From: Candidatus Egerieicola pullicola
GTDB taxonomy: Bacteria > Bacillota > Clostridia > Oscillospirales > Ruminococcaceae
Length of the DNA: 8,550 nt
Direction of reading: 5' to 3'
Assembly: GCA_018712465.1 (NCBI GenBank)
Contig: DVGY01000054.1
Span: 1 to 8,550, forward strand
Position numbers and translations under genes: made by a program. The notes below the pieces were generated by a model. It was given only the letters and a program-made list of their open reading frames with translations, was not told the origin of the DNA and did no database searches. Every line of letters begins with the position of its first letter. Positions within the stretch are counted from its first letter, which is position 1. This document shows, one piece after another, positions 1 to 7,224 of this stretch.

Positions 1-976
1 GTTCGGCAACTATATCACGCTGACCAATTTGAGCCGCCAGGATGTGGAGCGGATCGTCAAGCTGCGCATCAGCCCCATCAATGTGTCGGTGCACACCACC
101 GATCCGGAGCTGCGGTGCAAAATGATGGGCAACCGGTTTGCCGGGGAAAAGCTGGACTATCTCCGTCAGCTGGCTCAAGGGGGCATTACCGTCCACTGTC
201 AGTGCGTTCTCTGTCCGGGGATCAACGACGGCCCTGTCTTGGAACGGACCTTGAAAGAGTTGGGGGATCTGTATCCCGGAGTGCAGTCCATCGCCTGTGT
301 GCCGGTGGGGTTGACCAAGCATCGGGAGGGGCTGTATCCCTTGCAGCCCTACACCCCTGCCCAGGCGGGAGAGGTCATCAATCAGTTGGAAACCTTTGCC
401 GCTGGGTTTTATGAGAAGCACGGCACCCATCTGGCCTACGCCAGCGACGAGTTTTATCTGTTGGCTGGCCGTCCCCTCCCGGAGGAAGATTATTACGAGG
501 ACTTTTCTCAGCTGGAAAACGGGGTGGGGGTGATCGCCACCCTGGTGGCGGACTTCCGCCGTGCCTGGGAGGAGCTGCCGGGAGATGAGAAACCCCGGAA
601 ATGCTCGGTGGCCACCGGAACCAGCGCCGCTCCCTTCTTGCAGCAGCTGGCGGTGAAGGTCAAGGAAAAGTACCCCAACCTGGATTGCCGGGTGTACCCG
701 ATTATCAATCACTTTTGGGGGGAAACGATTACCGTGGCGGGCCTGGTTACCGCCGGGGACATGATGGAGCAGTTGAAAGGCCAGGAATTGGGAGAGGTGC
801 TGTTTTTGCCGGACTGCATGCTCCGGCACCAGCAGGACTTTTTTCTGGACGACAAAACGGTCCAGGACGTGGAGAACGCTCTGGGGGTGAAGGTACAGGT
901 GATCCCCGCCGGAGGGGAAGAGTTTGCCTTTGCCATTACCGGAGAGGAGACCGTTTTGCAGCCGTCGGAACCCTAA
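1..976 (+). CDS. DUF512 / TIGR03279-family radical-SAM-like protein, C-terminal part (5' end outside window)
   Basis: The reading frame is open from base 2 to the TAA at 974-976, giving about 324 visible residues; the N-terminus (in this family a PDZ-like domain and the start of a radical-SAM-like region with its cysteines) lies before the window. The first visible residues, FGNYITLTNLSRQDVERI, match the family segment that follows the cysteine region. Further family marks are VSVHTTDPELR, HCQCVLCPGINDG, YASDEFY, and near the C-terminus NHFWGETITVAGLVTAGD followed by LPDCMLRHQQDFFLDD, which belongs to the DUF512 part. The biochemical function of the family is not established, as far as I know; the fold suggests a radical SAM enzyme, but that is inference. 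The TTG at 29 is not a real start because the similarity continues upstream of it. In Clostridia this gene commonly sits just before der, as here, but a terminator and a promoter separate the two. Confidence 0.9.
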   Translation, partial: FGNYITLTNLSRQDVERIVKLRISPINVSVHTTDPELRCKMMGNRFAGEKLDYLRQLAQGGITVHCQCVLCPGINDGPVLERTLKELGDLYPGVQSIACVPVGLTKHREGLYPLQPYTPAQAGEVINQLETFAAGFYEKHGTHLAYASDEFYLLAGRPLPEEDYYEDFSQLENGVGVIATLVADFRRAWEELPGDEKPRKCSVATGTSAAPFLQQLAVKVKEKYPNLDCRVYPIINHFWGETITVAGLVTAGDMMEQLKGQELGEVLFLPDCMLRHQQDFFLDDKTVQDVENALGVKVQVIPAGGEEFAFAITGEETVLQPSEP

Positions 977-1082
977 TATGTATGGGGAAACACGGGAGCC
1001 GATCGGAAGTGAATGGAAGTTCCCCTGCCGGCCGTATTTGCTGGCAACCTATTCGCAATCCATAGATAACAATGAAGCAGAT

Positions 1083-1124
1083 AAGAGGACGAACCGAAAC
1101 CGGCTTGTCCTTTTCTGCTTTTCG
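1083..1124 (+). terminator. Intrinsic terminator after the DUF512 gene
   Basis: Positions 1086-1096 pair with 1101-1111 around an AAAC loop. The 11-position stem has one G·T wobble and one A/C mismatch, and two or three more A-T/G·T pairs extend it outward. A T-rich tail (TTTTCTGCTTTT) follows directly. It lies about 110 bases after the DUF512 stop and just before the der promoter, which is where a unit boundary is expected. Confidence 0.72.
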
Positions 1125-1185
1125 TGTATGTTCTCTCTTTTTGTTACGATGTACCGGCCAAGGGCAGGGAGTTTTTTTGAAAAAA

Positions 1186-1215
1186 TTGACAATCCCTTGG
1201 CAGTTTTGCTATAAT
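1186..1215 (+). promoter_or_regulatory. Strong sigma-A-type promoter for der and the downstream cluster
   Basis: A perfect -35 box TTGACA (1186-1191) and a perfect -10 box TATAAT (1210-1215) are separated by 18 bases. TGC just before the -10 box supplies an extended -10 (TGn) element. Transcription should start near 1222, giving an untranslated leader of about 93 nt before the der ATG. The rest of 977-1315 holds the upstream terminator and this promoter; I see no gene there. Confidence 0.9.
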
Positions 1216-1315
1216 GAATTTGATTTATCACGTCCATAAAAACAAGGGAAAAGAACTTTTTGCTCGTTCTCTTGAAATGATACCTGTTTTCTGAAAATCA
1301 AAAGGAGGTACGCCC

Positions 1316-2653
1316 ATGTCTACCCCTGTGGTAGCGGTGGTGGGACGGCCCAATGTGGGCAAGTCCACCCTATTTAATAAACTCATTGGCCGCCGGCTCA
1401 GCATTGTGGAGGATACTCCCGGAGTGACCCGGGACCGGATCTACGCTCCCTGTGAATGGTCCGGACGGAAATTCCTGCTGGTGGACACCGGAGGATTGGA
1501 GCCCCACAGCAACGACCCGATTTTGTCTCAGATGCGGCGGCAGGCCCAGCTTGCCATGGAAGCCGCCTCGGTCATTATTTTGGTCACCGATGTGCGGGAT
1601 GGAGTCACTGCCACCGACATGGAGGTCACTCAGATGCTGCAAAAAAGCGGCAAGCCGGTGGTGCTCTGCGTCAATAAGTGCGACTCCATCGGAGCTCTTC
1701 CGGCGGAGTACTACGAATTTTACAATTTAGGTTTGGGGGATCCCATTCCTGTTTCTTCTGTCCACGGGACCGGCACCGGCGATTTGCTGGATGCGGTGCT
1801 GGCCAACCTCCCTCTGCCGGAAACGGAGCAGGAGGACGAGGACACGGTGAAGGTAGCAGTGGTGGGTAAGCCCAACGTGGGCAAGTCCAGCCTGATTAAC
1901 CGGATTGCCGGGGAAGAACGGGTGATTGTTTCCGACGTGGCAGGCACTACCCGGGACGCAACCGACATCCCCATCCACAACCAGTACGGAGATTTTCTCT
2001 TTATTGATACCGCCGGAATGCGGCGGAAAAGCCGGGTACTGGATAAAATTGAACAGTACAGCGTGCTTCGGGCCCAGATGGCGGTGGACCGCAGCGACGT
2101 CTGCTGCATTCTGTTGGATGCCACAGTGGGCTTCACCGAACAGGACAGCAAGGTGGCGGGCTACGCCCACGAGCAGGGCAAGGGCTGCATCATTGTGGTG
2201 AACAAATGGGATGCGGTGGAAGACAAAACCGGCAAGACCATGCAGGAAATGCTGGACAAACTGAAAAAGGACTTTTCCTTTATGAGCTACGCCCCCTTCC
2301 TGTTTATTTCCGCCAAAACCGGCCAGCGGGTGGACAAGCTCTTCCCCTTGATCCAGGATGTGGCCAAGCAGAACTCGGTGCGGATCAACACCGGCGTGCT
2401 CAATGAGCTGCTGGCGGCAGCCACCAACCGGGTGCAGCCCCCCAGTGACAAGGGAAAACGGCTGAAGATCTACTATATGACCCAGGCCTCTACCAAGCCC
2501 CCTACCTTTGTGGCCTTCGTCAACCGCAAAGAGCTGTTCCACTTCTCCTATCAGCGGTATCTGGAAAACCAGATCCGGGAAGCCTTCGGCTTAATGGGAA
2601 CCCCCATCCGGCTGGTGGTGCGGCAGCGAAGCGGCGCAAGCTCGGATGTGTGA
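1316..2653 (+). CDS. der: Ribosome assembly GTPase Der (EngA)
   Basis: Der is an essential double GTPase that binds the ribosome and helps mature the 50S subunit. The 445-aa product has the full architecture. GTPase domain 1 carries GRPNVGKST (residues 10-18), TPGVTRD (34-40), DTGG (57-60) and NKCD (120-123). An acidic linker (about 170-178) leads to GTPase domain 2, with GKPNVGKSS (184-192), DTAG (231-234), NKWD (296-299) and SAKTG (332-336). The C-terminal KH-like domain includes FVAFVNRKELFHFSYQRYLENQIREAF read in pieces across about residues 395-430. Length is normal for the family (about 435-445 aa). The ATG at 1316 follows AGGAGGT (1303-1309) by 6 bases, which settles the start. It is the first gene after the strong promoter at 1186-1215 and is followed 52 bases later by plsY. 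Confidence 0.98.
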   Translation: MSTPVVAVVGRPNVGKSTLFNKLIGRRLSIVEDTPGVTRDRIYAPCEWSGRKFLLVDTGGLEPHSNDPILSQMRRQAQLAMEAASVIILVTDVRDGVTATDMEVTQMLQKSGKPVVLCVNKCDSIGALPAEYYEFYNLGLGDPIPVSSVHGTGTGDLLDAVLANLPLPETEQEDEDTVKVAVVGKPNVGKSSLINRIAGEERVIVSDVAGTTRDATDIPIHNQYGDFLFIDTAGMRRKSRVLDKIEQYSVLRAQMAVDRSDVCCILLDATVGFTEQDSKVAGYAHEQGKGCIIVVNKWDAVEDKTGKTMQEMLDKLKKDFSFMSYAPFLFISAKTGQRVDKLFPLIQDVAKQNSVRINTGVLNELLAAATNRVQPPSDKGKRLKIYYMTQASTKPPTFVAFVNRKELFHFSYQRYLENQIREAFGLMGTPIRLVVRQRSGASSDV

Positions 2654-2705
2654 CCGCGATTGGTATTTGGAATCTTGAGTCATTGAGAAAAAAGGAGAAT
2701 CCCTT

Positions 2706-3380
2706 ATGTTGTATTCTGCTTCCCCCTTGATTATTGTCCTCTTTTTGATCGGCATCACTATTGTCAGCTACCTGTTCGGCAGCGTGAACTTTGCCATTGT
2801 TTGGACCCGTGTGTTCCTCCATGACGACATCCGCAAGTACGGCAGCGGAAACGCCGGCATGACCAATGTGCTGCGCACCGTGGGAAAAGGAGCGGCGGCC
2901 TTGACTTTGTTGGGAGACATCGCCAAAGGTGTTTTGTCGGTGCTGGTAGCCCGGCTGGTGTTCACCCTGCTGATTCCCGACCCCTTTTTCTGCGTGCTGG
3001 CGGAATATCTTGCCGCTTTCGGCGCCTTGATGGGCCATCTGTTCCCCCTGTATTACGGCTTTAAAGGGGGCAAGGGAGTGGCGGTCAGCGCAGGAGCTAT
3101 GCTGATGTTGGCGCCCTGGGTGTTTTTGTGCTGCCTGGGAGTGTTTTTGCTGGCGGTGCTGATTACCCGGTACGTCTCTTTGGGGAGCATCCTCTCTGCG
3201 GTGGCCTACCCGGTGTTCATCTTCTTGTTTGGCTTTTTCTGGATGCCCCATCCTTATTGGGTGTTGGAAACAGCCTGCGCCGCGGTGCTGGGAATCATCG
3301 TCATCGCCATGCACCATGAAAACATCGGCCGTCTCATTCACGGCAACGAACGGAAGATCGGCGAAAAAAAGGAAAAATAA
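2706..3380 (+). CDS. plsY: Glycerol-3-phosphate acyltransferase PlsY (acyl-phosphate dependent)
   Basis: PlsY is an integral membrane enzyme that transfers an acyl group from acyl-phosphate to glycerol-3-phosphate, making lysophosphatidic acid, the first committed step of phospholipid synthesis. The 224-aa product shows the three conserved cytoplasmic/active-site motifs: GSGNAGMTNVLRTVGK (46-61), GDIAKG (70-75), and GHLFPLYYGFKGGKG (110-124). Hydrophobic spans at about 8-28, 75-92, 98-112, 132-152 and 160-195 fit the multi-pass topology. The C-terminus is charged (GNERKIGEKKEK) and slightly longer than in many homologues. AGGAG (2693-2697) lies 8 bases before the ATG. Its substrate, glycerol-3-phosphate, is made by GpsA, encoded next, so the pair forms a short pathway unit. 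Confidence 0.96.
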   Translation: MLYSASPLIIVLFLIGITIVSYLFGSVNFAIVWTRVFLHDDIRKYGSGNAGMTNVLRTVGKGAAALTLLGDIAKGVLSVLVARLVFTLLIPDPFFCVLAEYLAAFGALMGHLFPLYYGFKGGKGVAVSAGAMLMLAPWVFLCCLGVFLLAVLITRYVSLGSILSAVAYPVFIFLFGFFWMPHPYWVLETACAAVLGIIVIAMHHENIGRLIHGNERKIGEKKEK

Positions 3381-3424
3381 CGGTATGACCCGGACGCGTT
3401 TGCTTCCGGGTACTGCTGTTTTTT
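3381..3424 (+). terminator. Hairpin with T-tract between plsY and gpsA (possible internal terminator or attenuator)
   Basis: ACCCGGA (3388-3394) and TCCGGGT (3405-3411) form a perfect GC-rich 7-bp stem with a 10-nt loop. CGGT (3381-3384) can also pair with ACTG (3412-3415) across a 3-nt bulge. TTTTTT (3419-3424) follows after three bases. It starts directly after the plsY stop codon. Only 31 bases separate the T-tract from the gpsA ATG, too few for a new promoter, so it may act as a partial terminator or as an mRNA 3'-end stabiliser rather than a full stop. Confidence 0.6.
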
Positions 3425-3455
3425 GAAGTAAAATCCTACGATGGAGGTATGTCCT

Positions 3456-4463
3456 ATGAACCCAGTCTTTATTATCGGTTCCGGCGGCTTCGGCACGTCT
3501 TTGGCAGTGCTGCTGGACCAGTGCGGCATCCCGGTGAGTCTGTACAGCGCCTTTCCCCAGGAGTTGGAGGACATTGCCCGGGACGGGGAAAATAAAAAAC
3601 TGCTCCCCGGCATCAAGGTGCCTCAAACCATCCGGCTGACTCCCCACAAGGAAGAAGCCAAGGAGTTTCCCTTGGTGGTGTTTGCGGTGCCCAGCGGAGC
3701 GGTGCGGCCGGTAGCCAAGTCCTTTGCCGGGGTGTTGGAGCCCAACACCGTCATTGTCAACGTGGGCAAGGGCTTTGAACCCTCCACCCAAAAGCGGCTC
3801 AGCGTGGTGCTGAAGGAAGAGTTTCCTGAAAACCCTGTGGTAGTGCTTTCCGGCCCCTCCCATGCAGAGGAGATCGCTTTGGGGGTGCCTACCACGGTGG
3901 TGGCGGCTTCTCAGGATCATGATGCGGCGCTGTTTGTGCAGCAAAACCTGATGCAGAAAAACCTGCGGATTTACCTCAACGACGACGTGCTGGGGGTGGA
4001 GCTGGGAGGCGCCCTGAAAAATATCATCGCCCTGGCTGCCGGCATTTTGGACGGGATGAAAACCGGGGACAATGCCCGGGCCGCCCTTATGACCCGGGGC
4101 TTGGCGGAAATTACCAGGTTGGGCACCGCTATGGGAGCTCATGCCGCTACCTTTCTGGGTTTAGCGGGAATGGGGGACTTGATCGTCACCTGTACCAGCG
4201 TCCATTCCCGGAATCATCGGGCCGGAGTGTACATCGGCCAGGGCCTTTCTCCCAAAGAAGCGGTGGAAAAGGTGGGGATGACGGTGGAAGGCATCTCCGC
4301 TACGCTCTGTGCCCATGAATTAGCTATGGGTTACCGGGTAGAGATGCCCATTGTAGAGCAGCTCTATCAGGTGCTGCAAGGGAACTGTGACGCCCACACC
4401 GCCATTGCCAACCTAATGGGGCGGCCCGGTCGGGCGGAGCGGGACAAACCCTGGAATTGCTGA
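3456..4463 (+). CDS. gpsA: NAD(P)-dependent glycerol-3-phosphate dehydrogenase
   Basis: This cytoplasmic enzyme reduces dihydroxyacetone phosphate to sn-glycerol-3-phosphate, the backbone for phospholipids and the substrate of PlsY encoded just upstream. The 335-aa protein begins with the dinucleotide-binding loop GSGGFGTSLA (8-17), where F replaces the W often seen in GxGxWGT. It continues with VGKGFEP (103-109, catalytic lysine K105), LSGPSHAEEI (131-140), GGALKNIIALAAGILDG (184-200, with K188 in ALKN), and GLAGMGDLIVTCTS (235-248) followed by SRN. I chose ATG 3456 because GGAGG (3444-3448) lies 7 bases before it. An in-frame ATG at 3441 overlaps that ribosome binding site and would add five residues (MEVCP) not expected in the family. 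A terminator-like hairpin lies immediately upstream. Confidence 0.97.
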   Translation: MNPVFIIGSGGFGTSLAVLLDQCGIPVSLYSAFPQELEDIARDGENKKLLPGIKVPQTIRLTPHKEEAKEFPLVVFAVPSGAVRPVAKSFAGVLEPNTVIVNVGKGFEPSTQKRLSVVLKEEFPENPVVVLSGPSHAEEIALGVPTTVVAASQDHDAALFVQQNLMQKNLRIYLNDDVLGVELGGALKNIIALAAGILDGMKTGDNARAALMTRGLAEITRLGTAMGAHAATFLGLAGMGDLIVTCTSVHSRNHRAGVYIGQGLSPKEAVEKVGMTVEGISATLCAHELAMGYRVEMPIVEQLYQVLQGNCDAHTAIANLMGRPGRAERDKPWNC

Positions 4464-4470
4464 GCTTATT

Positions 4471-4485
4471 TTGTGCCAGACACAA
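4471..4485. repeat. Short perfect inverted repeat between gpsA and the phosphatase gene
   Basis: TTGTG (4471-4475), CCAGA, CACAA (4481-4485) is a 5-5-5 palindrome in the 52-base gap upstream of the wall-anchored phosphatase. The stem is too short and AT-rich for a convincing terminator, although a loosely T-rich stretch (TAGTTTCATTTT) follows. It could be an operator half-site pair or chance. No promoter boxes are clear beside it. Confidence 0.25.
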
Positions 4486-4515
4486 TCTAGTTTCATTTTG
4501 GAAAGGAGTCTTTTG

Positions 4516-6324
4516 GTGAAATTGAAAAAACTGCTCTCCCTGGTGCTGGCGGGAGTGCTGGCTGCTTCGGTGGCAGCGGTGTCCGGCGTATCAGCGCAGG
4601 AATCCAATCCGGTGGAGCTGACGGTGGTCACCACCAACGACATCCACGGCTACCACACCTACAGTCAAGGTTCGGTTGTGGGGCTGGAATATGTGGCCGC
4701 CATTGCTCAGGCGGAGGGGGCGGACTTAGTGCTGGACGCCGGGGACACCCTTCACGGCCAAAGCTTTGCCACCGTCACCCAAGGCGAATCCATGGCCCGG
4801 CTGCTTCAAGCGGCAGGGTACGACGCCATGACCATGGGCAACCATGACCTCAACTACGGAGTGGCCCGACTGCAACAACTCAGTGAAAACTATGTCCCTA
4901 TTCTCACCGGCAATTTGGTAAACCAAAGCGGGGAAGCGGCCCTGGCACAAACTGTCGTCAAAGAAGTGGAAGGGATCACAGTAGGGGTGTTCGGCGTGTA
5001 TGACGATTCTCTGATCTCCAGCGCCGACACCAACGCCTTGGAGGGCCACACCGTTACCGACGCATTGGAATACGCCAACCGCACCGCCCAGGCGTTGACC
5101 GATCAGGGCTGTGATGTGGTGGTTTGCTTGACCCACAACGCCGATCCGGTTACTTTTGCCCAGCAGACCAAAAACATTGATCTGGTGGTGTCCGGCCATC
5201 AGCATCTGGAATACCGGACTTTATTGGACAACGCCGACGGGAAAAACGTGTTTGTCGCCCAGAACGGGTACTATCTGCGGCAGGCAGGGCTGATCCACCT
5301 ATCCTACGATGCCGCCAGCGACGAAATTACTCAGGCGGATCTGGAATACATCACTGCCGATCAGGTGGCGGCGGAGTACACTCCGGATGAAACCGTCTCC
5401 AACCTCATCGACACCATCGACCAGCAAGAAGAGGGAATTTTAAATACCGTCATCGGCACCAGTCCGGTGGAGATGCCCTATGCCTGGGAGGATGTGCGCC
5501 GGGGAGAAACCGACATTGGACAATTTGTCACCGCCTCTTATTTGGAAGCCACCGGAGCAGACCTGGCCATTGAAAACGCCGGGGGAATCCGCAGCGGCCT
5601 GCCTCAAGGAGAGGTGAAGTACGGAGATGTAATCAGCATTTCTCCCTACGGCAATTTGGTAGTGACCAAACAGCTCACCGGGGCCCAGATCCAGCAGATG
5701 CTGGAAATTAGTTTGGACATCACCCTGCGAAACCTGGCTGCTTATGAAGGCCAGCTTTCCATGCTGGAGCAGGGAGCTTCCTCTCAAGAAGCCCAGATGG
5801 CGTATCCCTTCCCGGAGGAAAGCGGATCTGCCTTGCAGGTCAGCGGTGCGGTAATCACCTATGATCCCACTGCGGAATATGGCAGCCGGATCCAGTCGGT
5901 GACCATCGGCGGTACGGCGCTGCAAGCCGAGCGGCTGTATACCGTGGCTGGCAACAGCTATTTAGTGACCGACGATACTTATCCCATGCTGGCGTCCGCT
6001 TCTGTGGCTCATGAATACGGTACCTGCGAAGAAGCCATCCGGGATCTACTTTTGCAGGGTGAGGACGCTGTGGTTTCCGCAGTGGAAGGCAGGGTATGGC
6101 AGGTAGCTTCCGTCCAACCGGAAGAGCCGGTGCAGCCCAATCCTCCTCAAGAACAGCCGGCACAACCGGATGTCGGGGAGGAGATTCAGGAGGAACAGAC
6201 CCCTCCCACCGGTGACACCGCCGCTTCCTTGGCGGGAATGGCTTTGTTGGTGGTCAGCGGATTGGGCTTGGCCGTTTTGGTCGTGCTGCGGAAACAATGC
6301 CGGAAACATGGAGGTTGCGAATGA
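4516..6324 (+). CDS. Secreted, cell-wall-anchored 5'-nucleotidase / metallophosphatase (UshA-like)
   Basis: Proteins of this type hydrolyse extracellular nucleotides or related phosphate esters, releasing nucleosides and phosphate outside the cell. The 602-aa product starts with a signal peptide (KLKK, hydrophobic core 6-25, likely cut near VSAQ-E). The metallophosphatase domain has NDIHG (41-45), DAGDTLHG (74-81), GNHD (108-111), TH (206-207) and GHQH (227-230), the expected dimetal ligands. The C-terminal 5'-nucleotidase domain has ENAGGIRSG (353-361), DVISISPYGN (371-380) and VAGNSYLV (477-484). A Pro/Gln/Glu-rich spacer (534-561) leads to TPPTGD (562-567), a hydrophobic segment (about 571-591) and a basic tail, i.e. 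a sortase sorting signal. The GTG at 4516 is chosen as start: AAAGGAG (4502-4508) lies 7 bases upstream and the signal peptide begins there. An ATG at 4471 would place 15 extra residues before it. The exact substrate cannot be read from sequence. Confidence 0.93.
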   Translation: MKLKKLLSLVLAGVLAASVAAVSGVSAQESNPVELTVVTTNDIHGYHTYSQGSVVGLEYVAAIAQAEGADLVLDAGDTLHGQSFATVTQGESMARLLQAAGYDAMTMGNHDLNYGVARLQQLSENYVPILTGNLVNQSGEAALAQTVVKEVEGITVGVFGVYDDSLISSADTNALEGHTVTDALEYANRTAQALTDQGCDVVVCLTHNADPVTFAQQTKNIDLVVSGHQHLEYRTLLDNADGKNVFVAQNGYYLRQAGLIHLSYDAASDEITQADLEYITADQVAAEYTPDETVSNLIDTIDQQEEGILNTVIGTSPVEMPYAWEDVRRGETDIGQFVTASYLEATGADLAIENAGGIRSGLPQGEVKYGDVISISPYGNLVVTKQLTGAQIQQMLEISLDITLRNLAAYEGQLSMLEQGASSQEAQMAYPFPEESGSALQVSGAVITYDPTAEYGSRIQSVTIGGTALQAERLYTVAGNSYLVTDDTYPMLASASVAHEYGTCEEAIRDLLLQGEDAVVSAVEGRVWQVASVQPEEPVQPNPPQEQPAQPDVGEEIQEEQTPPTGDTAASLAGMALLVVSGLGLAVLVVLRKQCRKHGGCE

Positions 6325-6950
6325 CTCAGAAAGAACGGATGTTGGCGGGACTGCCCTATCGGGCCAATGACCCGGAACTGAAACAGATGCGGGCGGAAAA
6401 TAAGCTGCGCGTCGCCCAATACAACCAGTTGACTCGAAATCAAGAGCAGGAAATGGATCAGCTCATTAAGGAAATTTTGGGAGGCACCGGAAAGGAAATT
6501 CTGGTGGAGCCACCTATTCACTTTGACTACGGCCGGAATACCACTGTGGGAGAGCGTTTTTTCGCCAACTACAACCTGACCGTGCTGGATGTCTGCCCGG
6601 TGACCATTGGGGACAATGTGATGATTGCTCCCAATGTGTCCCTGTATGGGGCAGGGCATCCCATCCACCCCGATGCCCGAAATTCCGGGTATGAGTACGG
6701 CGCCCCCATTACCATTGGGAATAATGTGTGGATCGGAGGAAGTGTCTGCGTACTGCCGGGTGTGACCATCGGCAATAACGTAGTCATCGGGGCCGGCAGC
6801 GTGGTGGCCAAGGATATTCCGGACAATGTGATTGCGGTGGGGAATCCCTGCCGGGTGATTCGTGAGATTACCGAAGAGGATAAGAAATACTACTTCAAGG
6901 ACAAAGAATTTGACGTGGAGTGGGAAGGGATTACGCCGCAGTGGCGGTAA
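6321..6950 (+). CDS. Maltose/galactoside-type O-acetyltransferase (left-handed beta-helix)
   Basis: This family transfers acetyl groups from acetyl-CoA to a sugar hydroxyl (maltose, galactosides and related substrates). The 209-aa product has the N-terminal Mac domain (MTQKERMLAGLPY and the following helices, 1-60), then hexapeptide repeats of the left-handed beta-helix (VTIGDNVMIAPNV 94-106; ITIGNNVWIGGSV 130-142; VTIGNNVVIGAGSVV 148-162). The catalytic-type histidine H113 lies in GAGHPIHP, and the family asparagine lies in the FANYNLT segment (81-87). Length is normal. The start is ATG 6321, which overlaps the preceding TGA (ATGA). GGAGG (6310-6314) lies 6 bases upstream inside the phosphatase gene; an upstream in-frame ATG at 6297 has no such site. 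The overlap suggests translational coupling to the wall-anchored phosphatase. Substrate specificity is unknown. Confidence 0.94.
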   Translation: MTQKERMLAGLPYRANDPELKQMRAENKLRVAQYNQLTRNQEQEMDQLIKEILGGTGKEILVEPPIHFDYGRNTTVGERFFANYNLTVLDVCPVTIGDNVMIAPNVSLYGAGHPIHPDARNSGYEYGAPITIGNNVWIGGSVCVLPGVTIGNNVVIGAGSVVAKDIPDNVIAVGNPCRVIREITEEDKKYYFKDKEFDVEWEGITPQWR

Positions 6951-6984
6951 AGGTTAGCTTCCCTTTCCTAGAATGAAAAAGATT

Positions 6985-7020
6985 ACCCCCGGCGTTTGCC
7001 GGGGGTTTTGATTTCTATTT
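6985..7020 (+). terminator. Strong intrinsic terminator of the der–acetyltransferase cluster, probably bidirectional
   Basis: CCCCCGGC (6986-6993) and GCCGGGGG (6998-7005) form a perfect 8-bp GC stem with a GTTT loop, followed by TTTTGATTTCTATTTT. Read on the minus strand the same hairpin is followed by TAATCTTTTTC, so it can also end transcripts of the convergent small gene at 7015-7146. Confidence 0.95.
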
Positions 7021-7146
7021 TGATTGTTTTTGTTGTTGCAACTGTTGCTTCCATTTGCGGATCCGGCGGCTCTGCATCAGCGCCATTGCCGTCGCTCCAA
7101 TGAATCCGCCGACCCACAGTCCCAGCAAAAACCAAAGCCAACCCAT
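7015..7146 (-). CDS. Small single-pass membrane protein, 43 aa, unknown function
   Basis: On the minus strand an ATG (complement of 7144-7146) follows AGGAGG (complement of 7155-7160) by 8 bases and opens a 43-codon frame ending in TAG (complement of 7015-7017). The product starts MGWLWFLLGLWVGGFIG, has one hydrophobic helix (about residues 3-24) with small-residue GxxxG-like spacing (G9, G13, G14, G17), and ends in a basic/Gln-rich cytoplasmic-type tail (SRRIRKWKQQLQQQKQSK). By the positive-inside rule the C-terminus should face the cytoplasm. The general shape recalls the very short DUF3789-type Clostridia proteins, but I cannot confirm membership. An in-frame ATG 16 codons upstream would add a hydrophilic extension (MSGTEPNPG...), but it has no ribosome binding site and would place the strong AGGAGG inside the coding region, so I prefer the short form. 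Its transcript would end at the shared terminator at 6985-7020. Confidence 0.7.
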   Translation of the reverse strand: MGWLWFLLGLWVGGFIGATAMALMQSRRIRKWKQQLQQQKQSK

Positions 7147-7224
7147 GGACTTGTCCTCCTTTTCGACGCCCGGGTTTGGCTCTGTTCCGGACATCGGTTT
7201 CTATTGTGATATGTAGCGGGGGAA

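Noticed and set aside
1049..1237. A 62-codon minus-strand frame and overlapping plus-strand frames in the DUF512–der gap
   Set aside because: They cross the terminator hairpin and the strong der promoter, lack ribosome binding sites, and show no protein-like composition.
1727..2542. A 271-codon minus-strand frame opposite der
   Set aside because: Same reason: a codon-bias shadow of der, no ribosome binding site and no recognisable protein features.
2520..4142. A 540-codon open frame on the minus strand, antisense to der, plsY and gpsA
   Set aside because: It lies opposite three well-identified genes, its product is rich in His, Gln and Gly without any domain, and it has the look of a frame kept open by the codon bias of the real genes.
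7024..7209. A 61-codon plus-strand frame after the acetyltransferase terminator
   Set aside because: No ribosome binding site, no promoter, and it is the antisense of the better supported 43-aa minus-strand gene.
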